IMG/VR virus record: IMGVR_UViG_3300031841_003636
Location: 1-32,431 of that record
Reading direction: 5' to 3' (one strand)
Source: a virus
Length of the DNA stretch: 32,431 bases
In this document: positions 21,234 to 28,787 of the stretch, in pieces
Layout of the letters: each line of letters opens with the position of its first letter
Numbering within the stretch: position 1 is the first letter of the stretch
The notes under the pieces: generated by a model
What the model saw: only the letters and a program-made list of their open reading frames with translations
Database searches by the model: none
Told to the model about the DNA's origin: nothing
Program-made: the position numbers and the translations under genes

Positions 21234-21376
21234 TTTTTATCCTTTTTATCTTTTTTATTTCCAAAAATCTTTTCCCAATTCTCTGCATACTTGTCTTGAT
21301 CAGTAGGCTTTTGTACAGAACCCTTGCCACCATGCCATTGTCCTTTACTTTTTCCTATATCTTTATCTTCGCTCAT
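21230..21376 (-). CDS. 48-residue lysine-rich phage protein
   Basis: A small ORF encodes MSEDKDIGKSKGQWHGGKG, then the segment KPTDQDKYAENWEKIFG and a lysine-rich tail. A pattern of GGKG, a Pro-Thr-Asp turn and a final NWxxIFG recurs in short proteins of many T4-like phages. It overlaps the downstream ATG as ATGA and the upstream gene end by 4 bases. The function is unknown. Confidence 0.65.
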   Translation of the reverse strand: MSEDKDIGKSKGQWHGGKGSVQKPTDQDKYAENWEKIFGNKKDKKDKK

Positions 21377-21750
21377 GTAAACATCTCTGCTAGATTCATT
21401 AATACTGCCGTTCCTGTGATAGCACTACCTATCATAATCGCTTTGTCATTCCAGCAATGTCCTACATAAACCCAGGCAATACTACTCAATGCGTAGGCTA
21501 CTTTGCCTTCTGTCATGAACCCAGCACTCTGTAAAAATACACCTGTTACTGCTAACACAGTTGCTAACCATTTGATATAACTGTCTAAGCCACCTGTTGG
21601 TGTACTAGGAGAAAATATATCTACTTGCTCTTGTGCTTCTGCTAATTCTTCTTTGAGTCGCTGACGTTCAGCATTTAGTTCACGAGCAAGTTGCCCTGCT
21701 TTGCTTGTGGTATCAAGTGTTTTTACTTGTTCCTTAAATGACTTTTCCAT
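21373..21750 (-). CDS. membrane protein with N-terminal coiled coil, DUF6552-like
   Basis: The 125-residue protein has a soluble helix ARELNAERQRLKEELAEAQEQV (shown in part), likely a coiled coil, followed by three hydrophobic segments from about residue 58. The block IKWLATVLAVTGVFL and IAWVYVGHCWNDKAIMIGSA resemble DUF6552. The next upstream gene has the same plan (KWIAS, GWMIVGLLWKDRALIL), so the two look like tandem paralogs. Their genes touch at one base. Confidence 0.55.
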   Translation of the reverse strand: MEKSFKEQVKTLDTTSKAGQLARELNAERQRLKEELAEAQEQVDIFSPSTPTGGLDSYIKWLATVLAVTGVFLQSAGFMTEGKVAYALSSIAWVYVGHCWNDKAIMIGSAITGTAVLMNLAEMFT

Positions 21751-22064
21751 TATATCATGTACTCTGAAACTAATGTTCTAATAAACAATACAATACCTGC
21801 ACCATTTAAAAGTATTAATGCTCTGTCTTTCCATAACAAACCAACTATCATCCACCCTGTTACACCTACTAAACTTAGTATTGTGTCGTAAAACTGTAAG
21901 CCTTCTATACCTCTGATGCTCATGCTACTTAATATAAAACAACTTGCTATCCACTTAACATACCAACTAAGGTCATGTTTAGGTGTTGCACTCTTTTGTA
22001 TTCGTTTGCTGTTTGCTAGTTCATCTGGATGGAACTCTTGTTTATTTGCCATGTGTTTGTTCAT
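21750..22064 (-). CDS. membrane protein, DUF6552-like paralog
   Basis: The 104 residues hold a polar N-terminus (about 30 residues) and three hydrophobic segments, with WYVKWIASCFILSSM and TGWMIVGLLWKDRALILLNG. These match the same positions in the neighbour at 21373, but without its coiled coil. A duplication followed by divergence is the simplest reading. It overlaps the 72-residue gene by 23 bases. Confidence 0.55.
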   Translation of the reverse strand: MNKHMANKQEFHPDELANSKRIQKSATPKHDLSWYVKWIASCFILSSMSIRGIEGLQFYDTILSLVGVTGWMIVGLLWKDRALILLNGAGIVLFIRTLVSEYMI

Positions 22065-22260
22065 TCCTTAATTTATTATCTATGCCCATTTCTTTTAAAA
22101 ACTCTGCTTCAGTCCACATATGAAGTTCTTTATACTTTCTGAAGTGTGGAATTCTATCGTAAGTATTGTAATCAAAATCACAATTCTTACACCATTTTTC
22201 TATTGGGTGGTTGCATTCTGGTAATTTAAATCCATGTGGTAATACTAAATCTGCTACCAT
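22042..22260 (-). CDS. small cysteine-containing protein, unknown
   Basis: The 72-residue protein is not recognised. A cluster of cysteines and histidine, CNHPIEKWCKNCDF (residues 16-29), may bind zinc as a CxHx-CxxC knuckle. The rest is aromatic and charged (HFRKYKELHMWTEAEFLKEM). It overlaps the 160-residue gene by one base. Confidence 0.5.
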   Translation of the reverse strand: MVADLVLPHGFKLPECNHPIEKWCKNCDFDYNTYDRIPHFRKYKELHMWTEAEFLKEMGIDNKLRNEQTHGK

Positions 22261-22742
22261 TATCCTCTTCTCATTCTTGCGATGTCCTTTGCTTGGTCTG
22301 TACCTTTCATTACCGGTACTGCATTACTTTTGTGCATTGTAGCAATGCCCTGTATAAGGTCGCCTGTGTACATCATGGGCTCCTTCTTTGTGCCCTGACT
22401 CATACTCTCACTATTAAATGTTCCTGACTTCATTTGTTCTTCCATAAGACTAGGATACTTTTCTCTGTGTTCCTTATCTTGTTCTGCTCTCCAGTTAGTC
22501 TGCTGACGCAAAGGCTTAAATGTTCTGTAGTCACGAGGGTCTGGCATACTTACTTTACCAAAGCAATAGTCTATATACTCCTGTAATGTATCATATCTCA
22601 TATGATGCATATGATTTTGCTTCATACGTCTGTTATGCTCACGCCATCTAAGTTCCAGCTCTTTAAGTTTACCCTTAGTAATCTTAGCCTTATACTTTTT
22701 GGTATTGATCGTAGAAAACCTGTTATCTAAATGCATAGTCAT
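22260..22742 (-). CDS. phage protein of unknown function, leaderless early gene
   Basis: The 160-residue protein is basic and histidine/methionine-rich: KELELRWREHNRRMKQNHM, then HHMRYDTLQEYIDYCFGK and a polar tail. I recognise the YDTLQEYIDYCFGK style from T4-like marine phages, without a known role. Its promoter -10 box (TATAAT, 22754-22749) ends 6 bases before the ATG, and no ribosome binding site exists between them. The transcript is therefore likely leaderless. It starts the operon running to 20458. Confidence 0.55.
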   Translation of the reverse strand: MTMHLDNRFSTINTKKYKAKITKGKLKELELRWREHNRRMKQNHMHHMRYDTLQEYIDYCFGKVSMPDPRDYRTFKPLRQQTNWRAEQDKEHREKYPSLMEEQMKSGTFNSESMSQGTKKEPMMYTGDLIQGIATMHKSNAVPVMKGTDQAKDIARMRRG

Positions 22743-22748
22743 ACATCT

Positions 22749-22776
22749 ATTATAACAGGTTGTCTTAGTTTGTCAA
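22749..22776 (-). promoter_or_regulatory. sigma70-type promoter
   Basis: TTGACA (22776-22771) and TATAAT (22754-22749) on the minus strand are 16 bases apart. The start is expected at or very near the ATG at 22742. The -35 box abuts the stop of the upstream 64-residue gene. Confidence 0.75.
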
Positions 22777-22971
22777 CTACTTAATATTTAATTTAAATAC
22801 TGATGCAGTAAGTTCGCCGAATGGCTTTGCTATAAAGGCCAATGCTCCAATCATTAAGATTATGCCTATTGTTTCTTTGTCTAAGGTTAATGCTGTTAAT
22901 ACACTTGCTATTGCATATATAACTAATGATATGCCTGCAAATGCGCCTATTCCTAATAAAAAATGTTTCAT
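22777..22971 (-). CDS. 64-residue two-pass membrane protein
   Basis: The protein is almost entirely hydrophobic, with helices at about residues 3-31 and 35-50, a short KPFGELTASVF segment and a C-terminal lysine. The sequence matches no family I know. A promoter 43 bases upstream and its isolated position indicate its own transcription. Small membrane proteins like this are typical of phage early regions. Confidence 0.5.
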   Translation of the reverse strand: MKHFLLGIGAFAGISLVIYAIASVLTALTLDKETIGIILMIGALAFIAKPFGELTASVFKLNIK

Positions 22972-23013
22972 ATTTTATACCTATAATGTGTAAGATTAAT
23001 TTCTTACTCTCTT

Positions 23014-23041
23014 ATAATAGCATATCTTGTGTCTTTGTCAA
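23014..23041 (-). promoter_or_regulatory. sigma70-type promoter, 64-residue membrane protein
   Basis: TTGACA (23041-23036) and TATTAT (23019-23014) lie 16 bases apart on the minus strand. A 19-base palindrome stands 17 bases upstream of the -35 box. Confidence 0.65.
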
Positions 23042-23057
23042 GCCTTTAATACTAGAT

Positions 23058-23076
23058 ATAGTACATTATGTACTAT
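23058..23076. repeat. perfect palindrome with 9-bp arms
   Basis: ATAGTACAT, a single T, and ATGTACTAT form a perfect inverted repeat covering the end of the glycosyltransferase gene. On the plus strand it is followed by T6. It may be an operator for the promoter at 23014-23041 or a terminator on the plus strand. Confidence 0.4.
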
Positions 23077-24001
23077 TTTTTGTTAATTGTTCCCAAAATC
23101 TGTTTACTTCATACTCAATTGGGTAAGGAGGGTAGCCTAAAGGCAACCATTTATCACTATGTGGTTCGCTTTTATGTATATCTAATTTAATGTAATCTTC
23201 GTTAGTAAGTGTTGTTCCTATATTGCATTGTCCAAAAGGATAATCGTATGCTTCAGTAATCTTATCTCCGTTTTTATTGAACCATTTTTTGTCATAATAA
23301 GATTGGTTGTAGTCTTGCCACTTCTCATGATTACCTGAGCCAGACTGTAGACTAGAAAAATGATGCATGTTATAAAGTCCTGCTACATAACTAGAAATTT
23401 CGTCAGGTCCTGGTACTATATCTATATGTTCATAGTTTAGTAATTGATTATGAGTTTTTGTACCAGCCATTAACATTCTTCTCATTAAATCAGCATCATC
23501 AAAATGCGTAACAACATAATTTTCATCTACCAATAAATTATTGTTAAGCATATAATATGGACAAAAACTAAAAAACTGCCCTAAATTAAAAGTGCCACCT
23601 AAATTATCAGGTTGTGTGTCCCACATTTTTCTGGGCTCTTGCGGCCAAAATGGTATATCGTTATCATTCCATTTAGTATCAAATAGGACATCTAAACATT
23701 CTTTACTAATAATTTCTACATCTGCTTGAAGTAAAACTGCCCTTTCAAGTTTTAAAAGATTTGCTACTCTGAATATCCAATTGTAACCTCCACTACTGCC
23801 TATGTTATGCTCTGCACCATAATAAAGAGACCCGGTAAGATTACACCATTCCTCCATTAAGGGCTGGTTACCATTATCTAATACAATAAACTGATAGTCA
23901 TCATATACTTGTCCAAACATCCATGCAGGATAGAACTTATTCCATTCTTTTGCTTCTATATATGTGAGTACAAAAACTACTTTTTTGTCTTTAAGATCCA
24001 T
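23066..24001 (-). CDS. glycosyltransferase-like protein (GT-A type)
   Basis: The 311-residue protein has a Rossmann-like start KVVFVLTYIEAKEWNKFY, then YQFIVLDNGNQPLMEEW, HNIGSSGGYNWIFRVANLL and AVLLQADVEI, the order seen in family 2-type glycosyltransferases, with DVEI in place of the metal-binding DxD. A later HFDDADLMRRM suits the acceptor side. It probably moves a sugar onto phage DNA, virion proteins or host surface glycans. It overlaps the ferritin-like gene by 11 bases. Confidence 0.65.
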   Translation of the reverse strand: MDLKDKKVVFVLTYIEAKEWNKFYPAWMFGQVYDDYQFIVLDNGNQPLMEEWCNLTGSLYYGAEHNIGSSGGYNWIFRVANLLKLERAVLLQADVEIISKECLDVLFDTKWNDNDIPFWPQEPRKMWDTQPDNLGGTFNLGQFFSFCPYYMLNNNLLVDENYVVTHFDDADLMRRMLMAGTKTHNQLLNYEHIDIVPGPDEISSYVAGLYNMHHFSSLQSGSGNHEKWQDYNQSYYDKKWFNKNGDKITEAYDYPFGQCNIGTTLTNEDYIKLDIHKSEPHSDKWLPLGYPPYPIEYEVNRFWEQLTKNST

Positions 24002-24434
24002 AGTCTATTAACATTTTCCTTATCTCTAAGGCGTGTTGTTCTTCCATGCCAATTTGTCCTCTGGCATATTCTTCCAACATAATACTTGCATCAGCAACTT
24101 CTTCAAGTAGCTCTTTGTACTTCTCAACTGCCGCCATCTCATGCTCTAGACTTTCTGATAATATTTGGTTTACACTATGATCGTGATGTTCTTCTATAAG
24201 AGATATTTTTTGACTAGGATGACCGTCAAAGCCTGTGATGAATTCGCCTGCCTGCAAGGCGTGTTGTAAACTTTCGTTCGCTTGTTCTTGTAAGAATATC
24301 ACAATAGGTATTCTGTTAGGTCCTCTCACCATTAGTGAACTGTGAGCATAACGTACAACTCCAGCCATCTCAAGTTCTATAATTTCATTAAGGATATCAC
24401 AAACACGTTGTTCGTTTAGTTCTCGCATTTCCAT
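23991..24434 (-). CDS. ferritin-like/bacterioferritin-like di-iron protein
   Basis: The 147-residue protein is a four-helix bundle with the spaced ligands of the ferritin superfamily: E20 in IIELEMAGVVRY, E54 and H58 in ANESLQH, E97 and E104 in SLEHEMAAVEKY, and E131-H134 in MEEQHALEI. This resembles bacterioferritin, which oxidises Fe(II) and stores it. No haem-binding Met is obvious. It lies directly after the nucleotidyltransferase-cupin gene (0 bases apart) and before a glycosyltransferase. A rubrerythrin-like or Dps-like role is possible. Confidence 0.7.
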   Translation of the reverse strand: MEMRELNEQRVCDILNEIIELEMAGVVRYAHSSLMVRGPNRIPIVIFLQEQANESLQHALQAGEFITGFDGHPSQKISLIEEHHDHSVNQILSESLEHEMAAVEKYKELLEEVADASIMLEEYARGQIGMEEQHALEIRKMLIDYGS

Positions 24435-25214
24435 TTATTCTCCGTCGTAGTATTCTAAACGTTCTATGTCTTCTTCGTTTGTTTCTTCACCATACTGTAT
24501 CTCTACAATATGACATGGTTGTTCACTTGTATTTACTATCTGATGCCAATCGCCTACTCTAATATGTATAACTTCATCTGTTTTTAAATTAATTACATCA
24601 TACTCATCAGGCTTATCTGTGTCTCTGCCATGTTTAACTACGCATTCACCTTTGCTTACAAACCATATTTCACTGCGTTTAAAATGTCTCTGGTAACTGA
24701 TACCTTTGCCAGGCTCAATTACTAGCTCTTTAACTCTTACTGCTTCGTCTTGGAATAAGTCACTAAACTCTCCCCATACTCTGCGTTCAGTTGGATACTT
24801 CCATTCTTTTAATATCCAACTGCTACTGTTGGCTTTGTTATCGCCACCAACACTAAATTCAAAAGTGTAACCTTCTACTGCCATTTCGGGTATGTTATCT
24901 TTTCCTCTATCACCTCCGTTACAGAATACATAATCATGATCGTGTCCGAATGCATTGCGAACTTGTATAAGTCCGTTAGTTACACTTCCATCAGTATCAT
25001 CAACAGCATACACATTGTCTACCATGTCCATACGTTGAATAATAATTGATCTTTCTTCAAAAGGCATAAAAGGTCTGCCTTTCTTTCTTGTGAGCCAGTC
25101 ATCACTGTTTACCAGTACAACTAATTTGTCTCCAAATGTAGCCGCTTGTTCTAATAAATTTATATGACCTGAATGTAGTGGATCAAAACCTCCACTTACT
25201 ACAGCAATTTTCAT
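24435..25214 (-). CDS. nucleotidyltransferase-cupin fusion
   Basis: Residues 1-140 form a cytidylyltransferase-like domain, VSGGFDPLHSGHINLLEQA with the HxGH motif and NSDDWLTRKKGRPFMP, as in RfaE2/TagD. Residues about 145-259 form a cupin like the C-terminal part of mannose-6-phosphate isomerase/GDP-mannose pyrophosphorylase: ERRVWGEFSDLF, RHFKRSEIWFVSKG and GDWHQIVNTSEQPCHIVEI. It may activate and isomerise a sugar. It lies 2 bases downstream of the bS21 gene. The combination appears in surface-sugar genes of marine phages. Confidence 0.75.
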   Translation of the reverse strand: MKIAVVSGGFDPLHSGHINLLEQAATFGDKLVVLVNSDDWLTRKKGRPFMPFEERSIIIQRMDMVDNVYAVDDTDGSVTNGLIQVRNAFGHDHDYVFCNGGDRGKDNIPEMAVEGYTFEFSVGGDNKANSSSWILKEWKYPTERRVWGEFSDLFQDEAVRVKELVIEPGKGISYQRHFKRSEIWFVSKGECVVKHGRDTDKPDEYDVINLKTDEVIHIRVGDWHQIVNTSEQPCHIVEIQYGEETNEEDIERLEYYDGE

Positions 25215-25216
25215 AT

Positions 25217-25630
25217 CTAATTGGAGCCTCTACCTCGTTGTCTTAAAACTTTAACTCTTTGTACCTGATTCCAGGCTTTTCGTTTTTCTCGTTTACCTTT
25301 AAGATGTTTTAGACCTGTAGGCGTTGGAGGCATCCATTCACCTTTCATGATCATATTATCTTTTGCTTTATTATCTCTTTTTACAGCCTGGTCTTTCATT
25401 CGTTTCTTTTTAGCACTAGGCTTTTCGTAATACTCACGTTTAGACAATTCCTTTTGGAAGTCCATTCTTTCTAAAACTTTCTTTAATTTTCTAATTGCGC
25501 CGTTTACATCGCCATTATAAACGTCTATAGATCGACCTGCGAATTCTTTCTTCTCTGTTTGCTGTCTTTTTTGTCGGGATTTATTATTAAAATCCTTTTT
25601 GTAATTGTTATTGTTGTTTTTCCAACTCAT
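25217..25630 (-). CDS. rpsU: ribosomal protein bS21 with long extensions, phage-encoded
   Basis: Residues 34-85 carry the bS21 core: VYNGDVNGAIRKLKKVLER, then LSKREYYEKPSAKKKRMKDQ and AVKR, parallel to E. coli ALRRFKRSCEK and REFYEKPTTERKRAK. Bacterial bS21 is about 70 residues; this one has an Asn/Lys-rich N-terminal extension of about 33 residues and a basic C-terminal extension with MPPTPTGLKHLKGK. bS21 binds near the Shine-Dalgarno helix and influences initiation, so a phage copy may steer host ribosomes to phage mRNAs. It overlaps the clpX end by 23 bases. bS21 is the most commonly reported viral ribosomal protein. Confidence 0.85.
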   Translation of the reverse strand: MSWKNNNNNYKKDFNNKSRQKRQQTEKKEFAGRSIDVYNGDVNGAIRKLKKVLERMDFQKELSKREYYEKPSAKKKRMKDQAVKRDNKAKDNMIMKGEWMPPTPTGLKHLKGKREKRKAWNQVQRVKVLRQRGRGSN

Positions 25631-26882
25631 CTATGCCTCTGTATATTTTATATTTAGTATCTAATTCTTCTCGGTCGTCAAATATTAGAATAGGTTTTTT
25701 ATCTCCATATGGATAGTTATCAAATCTTATGGCATGTACACCACTTTTATTGAACTCATCTATCCTAAACATAATGTTTATTAAACTATTTTCTACTATG
25801 CTCTTTAATGCTCTAGCACCCATTTTAGACTTTATTGATATTTCAGATACTTCTTTGTAGTAATTTTCTGTAAATATTATATCTAAATCATCAAGTCTTA
25901 ATAATGCCTTTACTTGCATAATAACATTATTCTTAACATCTGTCAATATCTTTCTAAGTTGCTCTTTGGATAAATTCTCCATAGTAGCAATAACAGGAAG
26001 TCTACCTACTAGTTCTGGTATTATTCCATAGTGTACTACATCTTCTGATCTTATTTTGTGTAATAGTTGATTTTTATTATCTTCTGATAATATTTTACTA
26101 TTAAATCCTATTTTAGATTTGCTTTTAAGTCTTTTTTCAATTATTTCCTCTATGCCAACAAATGCTCCTCCCAATATAAACATAACATTTGATGTATCAA
26201 ACTCAATATACTCATCAGAATACTTAGATTTTGTAGTAGTTTTTATTTTACACTGAGTGCCTTCAATAAGTCTTAATAATGCCTGTTGTACACCTTCTCC
26301 TGATACATCTCTAGTACTGGTATTACCTTCAGATTTACGAGCTTTTTTGTCTACTTCATCTATAAAAACAATGCCTCGTTCTGCTACGGATATATCAAAA
26401 TCAGACAGAGTAAGAAGACGTTCCAGAACACTTTCAACATCTTCACCAACATATCCTGCTTCTGTTAGTGTTGTGGCGTCTGCTATAGCAAATGGAACTT
26501 GTAGTTTTTTAGCAAGTGTTTTTGCTAATAATGTTTTACCTGTTCCAGTAGGACCAAGTAATAATACATTTGTTTTATCTATATCTACGTCATGTATTAC
26601 ATTAGATATTCTTTTATAATGATTATAGGCGTTCACAGACAAAATTTCTTTTGCCGCATCTTGACCCATAATATATTGATCTAAATAGTTTTTTATTTCT
26701 GAGGGTTTAGGTAATTCTGAAAAATCTAATGCAGTTATGACTGCTTGGTCGTCTTGTACAATACTGTAACTTAATTTTATACACTCATCACAAATATATA
26801 CACCTGGTCCAGCAATGAGCTTTTCAACATCGTCTCTTTTTTTACCACAAAAGTTACAACTTAAGGATTTATCTTCACTCAT
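25608..26882 (-). CDS. clpX: ClpX, AAA+ unfoldase
   Basis: The 424-residue protein is full-length ClpX. The zinc domain has C9, C12, C31 and C34. Walker A is GPTGTGKT (110-117), the pore loop GYVG is at 143-146, Walker B VFIDEVDK is at 172-179 and the ClpP-docking loop IGF is at 258-260. ClpX unfolds tagged proteins and feeds them to ClpP. The intact zinc domain and IGF loop suggest it can work with a host ClpP. The ATG overlaps the upstream stop as ATGA with AGG 6 bases before it. Phages often encode ClpP-like proteases, but ClpX is rare. Confidence 0.93.
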   Translation of the reverse strand: MSEDKSLSCNFCGKKRDDVEKLIAGPGVYICDECIKLSYSIVQDDQAVITALDFSELPKPSEIKNYLDQYIMGQDAAKEILSVNAYNHYKRISNVIHDVDIDKTNVLLLGPTGTGKTLLAKTLAKKLQVPFAIADATTLTEAGYVGEDVESVLERLLTLSDFDISVAERGIVFIDEVDKKARKSEGNTSTRDVSGEGVQQALLRLIEGTQCKIKTTTKSKYSDEYIEFDTSNVMFILGGAFVGIEEIIEKRLKSKSKIGFNSKILSEDNKNQLLHKIRSEDVVHYGIIPELVGRLPVIATMENLSKEQLRKILTDVKNNVIMQVKALLRLDDLDIIFTENYYKEVSEISIKSKMGARALKSIVENSLINIMFRIDEFNKSGVHAIRFDNYPYGDKKPILIFDDREELDTKYKIYRGIDELEKQQ

Positions 26883-28771
26883 TTTTTACCTATATATTTT
26901 TTATTTGTTGGCTCTTTATCCACATCAGTTTTAGGTAATTGTACAGCCCAAAATCCTAATTTACGTTTAACTTCCTCATCTGAAGATTTTTGTAACATTT
27001 CTAATATTTGTTGTTCAGATAAATCTTCCTTGTTTAATTCACTTATTGCCATTAAATGAGCGGCATTTTTTAAATCACCACTTGCAGGTTTTTCTACCTC
27101 AACTGGTACTTCCTTTTCTACCTCAACAATCCTTTCAACTTCTTTTATAACAGGTTCTTTATTTCTTAACTGTTGTAATTCGTTTTGTAAAGATTGTATT
27201 TCTTTATTTAATCTTTTAACTCCTTCTGAGGACTCAACTCTGACGACTCTTTCTGGTCCTGGAACTTCCTTTTCGACAATTCGTTCAACCTCCTTGATGA
27301 CCTCAACCTCCTTTTCAACTTCGACTTCAACGATCTTTTCAACTGGCACCTCCCTTTCAACTACCACTTCTTTAATTACTTCAACCGGAACTTCTACAAT
27401 CTTTTCTACTTCTTTTTCTACTATAACTTCTTTTGGCTTTTTGTCAAGAGCCTTTAATGTTTTTGCGTATTTTGTTTCCAATAACGACAAGGCTTTTTTT
27501 AATTTTTCCGTTCTTTTTTTTTCGGAAGCCGATTCTGCCATTGCCTTTGCGGCATCATCTACCGCACTAGGAAGGTCTGGCATATTGTCGCCATATAGTT
27601 CTCTACTTTGTTCTTCAAAGTCACCATCCCAAAAACTATCTGGGTCGTCATCTGGTTTTTTAGGTCCAGTACTTTCTAAATTAATACCATACCTAAGTAA
27701 TGTTTGGTTGGCCGCAATTAATAACATAATTGCTAAAGGGTCAAATACAAAAACAAATAACAGTATGAATATTCTTACTGCTTTGTCCATAACAGATTGG
27801 TCTGAACTACCATAAAGAAGTTCTGCTACATATTTGATTGGGCCTATTTCTCTTTCTAAATCTCTTACTTTGCTTTCTGCTTCAAACTTAGTGTCTTTAA
27901 GTACTGCGATATTGTCGTAAATTGCGTCTATATCAGTGTTAAAAGCATTTATCTTTTCAATGTTTGCATCTTGCTGATTGGAACTAGTATTTCTAAGTCT
28001 GTTTATTTCTGCGTTTGCACCGTTAATATCAGCCTGTGCTTGTGATCTATATGCATCAATATTTGCTTGTTGTTTGTCTATGTCTGATTTAATATCTGCA
28101 CGTTGCTGTTTCTGTTGATCGTATAAGTCGTTTGCCTGTGCAACATAGTCTATTTTTTCTGTGGTATCTCCTTGGAATAAACCACCTTCATCTGTAACAA
28201 CAACCTCAACACCTTTGTTTCTTAAATCGTTTACTGCTTTGTCTAATACTGCTAATTGGTCTCTGAGTCTGTCTATTTGTCCTTGTGCATAATCTATATC
28301 GCCTTGTACTCTTTGCCATGCACCATCTCTAATTGATTCTTGTTGTGCTATGCTTTCACTTACATCTACACTACCACCTACACTAATAATCCTATCTTCT
28401 ATTATAGCAATCTTATTTTCTTCTCTGAGTATAAGTCCGTCTACACGTTCTACTTCTGCAAAGGCTACAGCACCGTCACTAGAAACATCAGAGGCGGCCT
28501 TAGACAAGTATCCATATATACCTGCTGATGTTATAACCATTAGTACAACCACGGCTGTGGTCAGATATGTCCTGAGTAATATAGATGTTTCGTTCCAGTA
28601 TCTATACAACCAACTTGCAGTAAGTAGTTTACCTACTTCTAATGTTCCAGCCATTATGGCTACACTCATTGGCATACCGCCAAAGAATATCATAAGTCCA
28701 GCAATGCTGAACCAAGCCGCCACACCTGCAATAGCAAGTGCGGTAATTAATGTAAGAATACCAAATAGCAT
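26879..28771 (-). CDS. large membrane protein with coiled coil and Val/Glu repeats
   Basis: The 630-residue protein has hydrophobic segments at about 3-30, 31-60 and 68-92, a long coiled-coil region (about 110-325), one further membrane segment (RIFILLFVFVFDPLAIMLLI, about 337-356), and a cytoplasmic tail with a Glu/Val/Lys repeat block (about 446-562, built from VEKEVE and VEVPVE units). The N-terminus IAGVAAWFSIAGLMIFFGG with LEVGKLLTASWLYRYW is one I know from T4-like marine phages. The role is unknown. It begins with a late-type promoter only 8 bases before the ATG. It precedes clpX with a 4-base overlap. Confidence 0.6.
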   Translation of the reverse strand: MLFGILTLITALAIAGVAAWFSIAGLMIFFGGMPMSVAIMAGTLEVGKLLTASWLYRYWNETSILLRTYLTTAVVVLMVITSAGIYGYLSKAASDVSSDGAVAFAEVERVDGLILREENKIAIIEDRIISVGGSVDVSESIAQQESIRDGAWQRVQGDIDYAQGQIDRLRDQLAVLDKAVNDLRNKGVEVVVTDEGGLFQGDTTEKIDYVAQANDLYDQQKQQRADIKSDIDKQQANIDAYRSQAQADINGANAEINRLRNTSSNQQDANIEKINAFNTDIDAIYDNIAVLKDTKFEAESKVRDLEREIGPIKYVAELLYGSSDQSVMDKAVRIFILLFVFVFDPLAIMLLIAANQTLLRYGINLESTGPKKPDDDPDSFWDGDFEEQSRELYGDNMPDLPSAVDDAAKAMAESASEKKRTEKLKKALSLLETKYAKTLKALDKKPKEVIVEKEVEKIVEVPVEVIKEVVVEREVPVEKIVEVEVEKEVEVIKEVERIVEKEVPGPERVVRVESSEGVKRLNKEIQSLQNELQQLRNKEPVIKEVERIVEVEKEVPVEVEKPASGDLKNAAHLMAISELNKEDLSEQQILEMLQKSSDEEVKRKLGFWAVQLPKTDVDKEPTNKKYIGKK

Positions 28772-28779
28772 TGTACCAC

Positions 28780-28787
28780 TATTTATC
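28780..28787 (-). promoter_or_regulatory. late-type promoter GATAAATA, coiled-coil membrane protein
   Basis: GATAAATA on the minus strand predicts a start near 28774, three bases before the ATG at 28771, so the mRNA would be almost leaderless. It may also drive clpX and bS21. Confidence 0.55.

Noticed and set aside
26257-26619. 120-residue plus-strand ORF within clpX
   Set aside because: Antisense shadow of conserved clpX sequence.
27294-27815. 173-residue plus-strand ORF opposite the large coiled-coil protein
   Set aside because: It is a Ser/Thr/Phe-rich shadow created by the Glu/Val/Lys repeat on the minus strand and has no ribosome binding site.
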